NCBI GenBank assembly: GCA_934515035.1 | Contig: CAKSXP010000065.1 | Location: forward strand, 1-8,909 | Direction of reading: 5' to 3' | Source of the DNA: an uncultured Oscillospiraceae bacterium | Lineage (GTDB): Bacteria; Bacillota; Clostridia; Oscillospirales; Oscillospiraceae | DNA length: 8,909 bases | Shown here: in pieces, positions 5,681 through 8,909 of the stretch | How positions within the stretch are numbered: position 1 is the first letter of the stretch | Layout: every line of letters starts with the position of its first letter | Notes under the pieces: generated by a model | What the model was told of the DNA's origin: nothing | The model's database searches: none | The model's input: the letters and a program-made list of their open reading frames with translations, nothing else | Translations under genes and position numbers: made by a program

Positions 5681-7690
5681 ATGAACAAAAAAATCAAAAA
5701 GCTCATCGAGCCGAACAGAAAGCTTTTTCTGATCTTTCTTGTGCTTTTTGCCGCAATAACCGTATATTCAAACTGGAAGCTTGCGGCGTTTGAGGGCGGT
5801 GTTGTACTTGCACTCATTATATATTCTGTCGTCGATATCCGCCGCAAGCAGCGCCAGCTCGTTGAATACATCGAGTCCGTGACATACAGCACAGAGTCGG
5901 CGAAAAACGACACACTGCTCCATTTTCCTCTGCCGATGGTCATGTTCCGGCTGGAGGATAACCAGGTCGTCTGGGGAAACCAGGCGTTTTTCTCGATCTG
6001 CGGACGCAGCCAGCCATCGCTGGAGGCGAATATGACGGACCTTGTCAAGAACGATTTTTCCGGAAAATGGCTCATGGAGGGCAAGAATCAGTATCCAGGG
6101 CTGCTCGAGCTGGGCGGAAGAAAGTATCAGATCCACGGCAACATCGTCCGAGCCAGTGACGGCGACAGCGACACGGAGGAAAACACCCACAACTTCATGG
6201 GTATCACCTATTGGGTGGACGTCACCGAATATGACGATATAAAAATAGAGTTTGAAAACTCCCGACCCGTCATCGCGATAGTCCTTCTGGACAATTACGA
6301 CGAGCTTATAAAAAATGTTCCGGACAGGATGAAATCGGACCTTCGCGGCATGGTCGAAGACAAGATCGGCCAGTGGATGGAGGGGAAGGACGCCCTCATG
6401 CGCCGCTTCGACCGCGACAGATATGTCATTATTTTCGAGCACCGCCATCTGAAGGGCTTTATAGACGAAAAGTTCAGACTGATCGAAATGGCGCACGACG
6501 TTGTTAGCCCATCCGGAATACACGCCACCGTCAGCATAGGCATAGGCGTGGAGGGCAGCAGCTTTGAGGAGGATTATAACTTTGCGAACATGAGCGTCGA
6601 TATGGCGCTTTCCCGCGGCGGCGACCAGGCTGTCGTCAAGAACCGCCACAGCTTTGAGTTCTATGGCGGGCGCGGGACCGAAATCGAGACCCGCACGAAG
6701 GTCAAGTCCCGCGTGACCGCAAACGCGCTGGCCCAGCTCATCAAGGACTCCAGCCAGGTGTTCATCATGGGGCACCGTTACAGCGACATGGACTCCGTCG
6801 GCGGCGCTGTCGGCGTGTGCTGCATCGCAAGAAAGTTCGGCGTCAAGGCGCGGATCGTCATAGACCTTGAAAACACCGCCGCGGAAAAGCTCATCGACTC
6901 GCTTCGGGAACTGCCGGAGTATCAGGATGCGTTCATATCGCCGACGAACGCCATGCTTGCCGCGGACAGCAGAACGCTTCTTGTCATCATTGACACGAAC
7001 AGACCCGAACAGGTCGAGGATGAAAACCTGCTCCTTGCCTGCACCCGCGTTGCCGTCATAGATCATCACAGACGCGCTTCCAGCTATATTCAGAACGCCG
7101 ACCTTACCTTCCACGAGCCGTATGCTTCCTCGGTGTGCGAACTGATGACGGAGCTGCTTCAGGAGCTGGTCGAGCAGTCGGATATACTCCGCAAGGAGGC
7201 GGAGGCCATGCTCTGCGGCATCGTTATGGACACGAAAAACTTCAACATCCGGACCGGTGAGCGCACGTTCGACGCGGCTGCTTTTCTCCGCCGCGCGGGC
7301 GCGGACACCGTCGTTGTCAAGCGGCTGCTGCAAAACGACATCAGCGATACGGTCGCCCGCTATAAGATACTCCAGAGCGCAAAGCTCTACCGCGAGAGCA
7401 TCGCGATAGCGGCGCCGGAAACGCCGCAGAACCGCGTCGTAGCCGCACAGGCGGCCGACGAAATGCTCAATATCTCCGGCGTCGAGGCATCCATCGTCCT
7501 GTTCCCGACGGAGGACGGGGGCGTTACGATCTCCGCGCGGTCTATCGGCGACGTCAATGTTCAGGTGCTGCTCGAAAACCTCGGCGGCGGCGGAAACAAA
7601 TCTTCGGCCGGAGCACAGCTTAAAAACATCACTCTGCGCGAGGCTGTCAACAAGCTCTGTGCGGCGATAGACAGCTATCTTGACGATTAA
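5681..7690 (+). CDS. gdpP: c-di-AMP phosphodiesterase, DHH family (GdpP/YybT)
   Basis: A 669-residue membrane-bound phosphodiesterase that hydrolyses cyclic di-AMP to pApA. It lowers a second messenger controlling potassium and osmolyte uptake and cell-wall homeostasis in Firmicutes. Domain order is the family's own: two membrane segments (about 14-30 and 38-53), a PAS-like domain (about 75-185), a degenerate GGDEF domain (about 195-320), DHH (about 358-520) and DHHA1 (about 570-665). The diguanylate-cyclase signature is replaced by [12 protein letters not shown] (241-252), as expected for the inactive GGDEF of GdpP. Metal-binding residues of the DHH domain are present: GHRYSDMDS (H365, D369, D371), IIDTN (D438), DHH (461-463) and MDTKNF (D517). 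The DHHA1 glycine motif reads GGGGN (635-639) where GGGGH is usual. The start at 5681 has GGGAGG 8 nt upstream. It is the first gene of an operon with rplI and dnaB, the common Firmicutes order. Confidence 0.95.
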   Translation: MNKKIKKLIEPNRKLFLIFLVLFAAITVYSNWKLAAFEGGVVLALIIYSVVDIRRKQRQLVEYIESVTYSTESAKNDTLLHFPLPMVMFRLEDNQVVWGNQAFFSICGRSQPSLEANMTDLVKNDFSGKWLMEGKNQYPGLLELGGRKYQIHGNIVRASDGDSDTEENTHNFMGITYWVDVTEYDDIKIEFENSRPVIAIVLLDNYDELIKNVPDRMKSDLRGMVEDKIGQWMEGKDALMRRFDRDRYVIIFEHRHLKGFIDEKFRLIEMAHDVVSPSGIHATVSIGIGVEGSSFEEDYNFANMSVDMALSRGGDQAVVKNRHSFEFYGGRGTEIETRTKVKSRVTANALAQLIKDSSQVFIMGHRYSDMDSVGGAVGVCCIARKFGVKARIVIDLENTAAEKLIDSLRELPEYQDAFISPTNAMLAADSRTLLVIIDTNRPEQVEDENLLLACTRVAVIDHHRRASSYIQNADLTFHEPYASSVCELMTELLQELVEQSDILRKEAEAMLCGIVMDTKNFNIRTGERTFDAAAFLRRAGADTVVVKRLLQNDISDTVARYKILQSAKLYRESIAIAAPETPQNRVVAAQAADEMLNISGVEASIVLFPTEDGGVTISARSIGDVNVQVLLENLGGGGNKSSAGAQLKNITLREAVNKLCAAIDSYLDD

Positions 7691-7724
7691 AACAGGATCA
7701 TCCAACAGAAAGGAAATAATTATA

Positions 7725-8174
7725 ATGAAAGTAATATTCAATACCGACGTAAGAGGACAGGGAAAAAAGGGCGAGATGAAAGAGGTCTCCGACGGATATG
7801 CGAGAAACTTCCTTCTCCCGCGCAAGCTTGCGGTCGAGGCAACGACCGACAACATGAACGCCTATAACCTCCGCGAGAAGGCAAAGGCAAAGCAGCTCGC
7901 CGCCGAAAAGGCGCTGGCACAGGAGAATGCAAAGAAGCTCGAGGGGATCACCGTCACGATACGTGCCAAGGCCGGAAGCGGCGGAAGACTCTTCGGAGCG
8001 GTCACCTCCAAGGAGATCAGCGACGCCCTGCGCGAGCAGCACGGCATTGAGATCGAAAAGAACAAGATCGTGCAGTCCGATCCCATCAAGACCTTCGGTG
8101 CTTTCGCCGTCAAGGCAAAGCTCGGTTTTGAGATCAGCGGCACGATAAACGTTCTTGTGATCGAGGAGAAGTAA
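7725..8174 (+). CDS. rplI: 50S ribosomal protein bL9
   Basis: A 149-residue ribosomal protein that binds 23S rRNA near the L1 stalk base and influences frame maintenance. The N-terminal RNA-binding domain carries the family signature [22 protein letters not shown] (11-32). A long charged helix follows (about 40-75), then the C-terminal domain with [14 protein letters not shown]. The length equals that of the E. coli protein. The frame is open upstream to an ATG at 7680, but only the ATG at 7725 gives the canonical MKVIF start, with AAAGGA (7709-7714) 10 nt before it. The gap to gdpP is 34 nt with no terminator, so it is cotranscribed. Confidence 0.97.
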   Translation: MKVIFNTDVRGQGKKGEMKEVSDGYARNFLLPRKLAVEATTDNMNAYNLREKAKAKQLAAEKALAQENAKKLEGITVTIRAKAGSGGRLFGAVTSKEISDALREQHGIEIEKNKIVQSDPIKTFGAFAVKAKLGFEISGTINVLVIEEK

Positions 8175-8181
8175 GAAAGAA

Positions 8182-8909
8182 ATGGACGAGCTCTTAGGGC
8201 GTCAGATGCCATACAGCGCGGAGGCGGAGCAGGCGGTGCTCGGCTCGATGCTGATAGACCCCGCCTGCGTGCCGGAGGTCCTTCAGAATCTGCGCGAAGA
8301 AGAATTTTATATACAGACCAACAGGGACATATTCGGGACCGTTTCCCATATGTTCAGCTTTGGCGTGACAGTTGACCCCGTAACGGTGCTCGACCAGATG
8401 AAAACACAGGGCGTGCTGCGCGACGATTCGCGCGAGTATGTTCTCGAACTGATGGAGGCCACGCCCACGGCGGCCAACGTCATGAAGTATGTCGAGATCG
8501 TGCGCGACAGGGCGCTGCTCCGCGCCATCGCGGGCACGGCCGCAGACATCAGCAATCTCGTTTTTGAGGGCGACGGCACGGCGGATAATGTGCTCGAAGC
8601 CTCCGAGCAGAAGATATATGCCCTTCGCAAGGGGCGCGCGACCGGCGGACTTGAAAAGATTTCGTCGATCATCTTCGACGTATATGACCAGCTTTCCACA
8701 CTTTCGGAGACGGGAGGGGGCATACCCGGACTCCCGACCGGCCTTGTCGATCTGGACAGCTGCATCCTCGGCCTGAACAAGGGCGAGCTCATTCTTATCG
8801 CCTCGCGTCCCGGCATGGGCAAAACCAGCATCGCGCTCAACATTGCGCTGCACGTCGGCAAGACGACGGGAAAGACCGTTGCCATCTTCTCGCTGGAAAT
8901 GTCCAAGGC
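8182..8909 (+). CDS. dnaB: Replicative DNA helicase DnaB (3' end outside window)
   Basis: The hexameric 5'-to-3' helicase that unwinds DNA ahead of the replisome and recruits primase. About 242 residues are visible and the frame is still open at the right edge. It opens MDELLGRQMPYSAEAEQAVLGSML, the standard start of the N-terminal collar domain (about 8-110). A linker helix region follows, then the RecA-like domain: GLPTGLVDLD, Walker A SRPGMGKTS (208-216, catalytic Lys214) and FSLEMS near the edge. The coding sequence runs unbroken through Walker A, a frequent intein site in DnaB proteins, so no intein is present there. The ATG at 8182 lies 7 nt after the rplI stop. A GAGGAG inside the rplI end (8163-8168) is the nearest ribosome site, 13 nt away, so coupling with rplI translation is likely. 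B. subtilis calls this gene dnaC. Confidence 0.96.
   Translation, partial: MDELLGRQMPYSAEAEQAVLGSMLIDPACVPEVLQNLREEEFYIQTNRDIFGTVSHMFSFGVTVDPVTVLDQMKTQGVLRDDSREYVLELMEATPTAANVMKYVEIVRDRALLRAIAGTAADISNLVFEGDGTADNVLEASEQKIYALRKGRATGGLEKISSIIFDVYDQLSTLSETGGGIPGLPTGLVDLDSCILGLNKGELILIASRPGMGKTSIALNIALHVGKTTGKTVAIFSLEMSK

Noticed and set aside
7721..7726. TATAAT just before rplI as a possible internal promoter.
   Set aside because: It overlaps the rplI start codon and has no -35 at the right distance. A transcript from it would start inside the coding region.
5768..7855. A 695-codon open frame on the minus strand antisense to gdpP and the start of rplI.
   Set aside because: It covers two well-identified genes in antisense. 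It has no recognisable domain, and its length is explained by GC-rich third codon positions, which deplete stop codons on the opposite strand.
8194..8906. Minus-strand open frames of about 200 codons at the right end.
   Set aside because: They are shadows of dnaB, whose plus-strand frame (8182 onward) has the helicase N-terminal domain and Walker A.

Overview
The window looks like a chromosomal segment of a fairly high-G+C member of the Firmicutes (Bacillota), most likely class Clostridia. Three things suggest this. The gene order gdpP–rplI–dnaB is characteristic of Firmicutes chromosomes (yybT–rplI–dnaC in Bacillus subtilis). There is a V-type (not F-type) ATP synthase subunit gene. The amino-acid ABC transporter has a lipoprotein binding protein and the extended-N-terminus permease common in anaerobic Firmicutes. 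Codon use is GC-rich at third positions throughout, which gives long antisense shadow frames. No insertion sequence, phage gene, tRNA, rRNA or CRISPR was seen.

Layout, left to right. (1) Bases 1-634: the 3' part of the V-type ATPase subunit D gene, ending at a bidirectional terminator (641-687). (2) Bases 704-2990: a divergent pair made of a UPF0261/Tm-1-like ATP-binding protein (minus strand) and a PF09370-type TIM-barrel protein (plus strand). In plant Tm-1 proteins these two domains are the two halves of one polypeptide. Their promoters overlap back-to-back in a 151-bp gap, and the pair is fenced on both sides by bidirectional terminators (641-687 and 3005-3047). (3) Bases 3053-5388: a minus-strand polar amino-acid ABC importer operon, transcribed as binding protein, then permease, then ATPase. 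A strong hairpin lies between the binding-protein and permease genes, and the permease and ATPase genes overlap by 14 nt. (4) Bases 5389-5680: a 292-bp divergent regulatory region. It holds a good promoter for each direction and an AT-rich inverted repeat with TGAAT/ATTCA half-sites over the -35 element of the transporter promoter. (5) Bases 5681-8909: a plus-strand operon of the c-di-AMP phosphodiesterase gene gdpP, ribosomal protein bL9, and the 5' part of the replicative helicase gene dnaB, which runs off the window.

Most of the window is core housekeeping sequence. The part least understood biochemically is the divergent Tm-1-like pair. Other points worth a second look are an Asn in place of the usual His in the GGGGH motif of GdpP, the candidate operator in front of the transporter, and several start-codon corrections (TIM-barrel at 2064, ABC ATPase at a GTG at 3775, bL9 at 7725).
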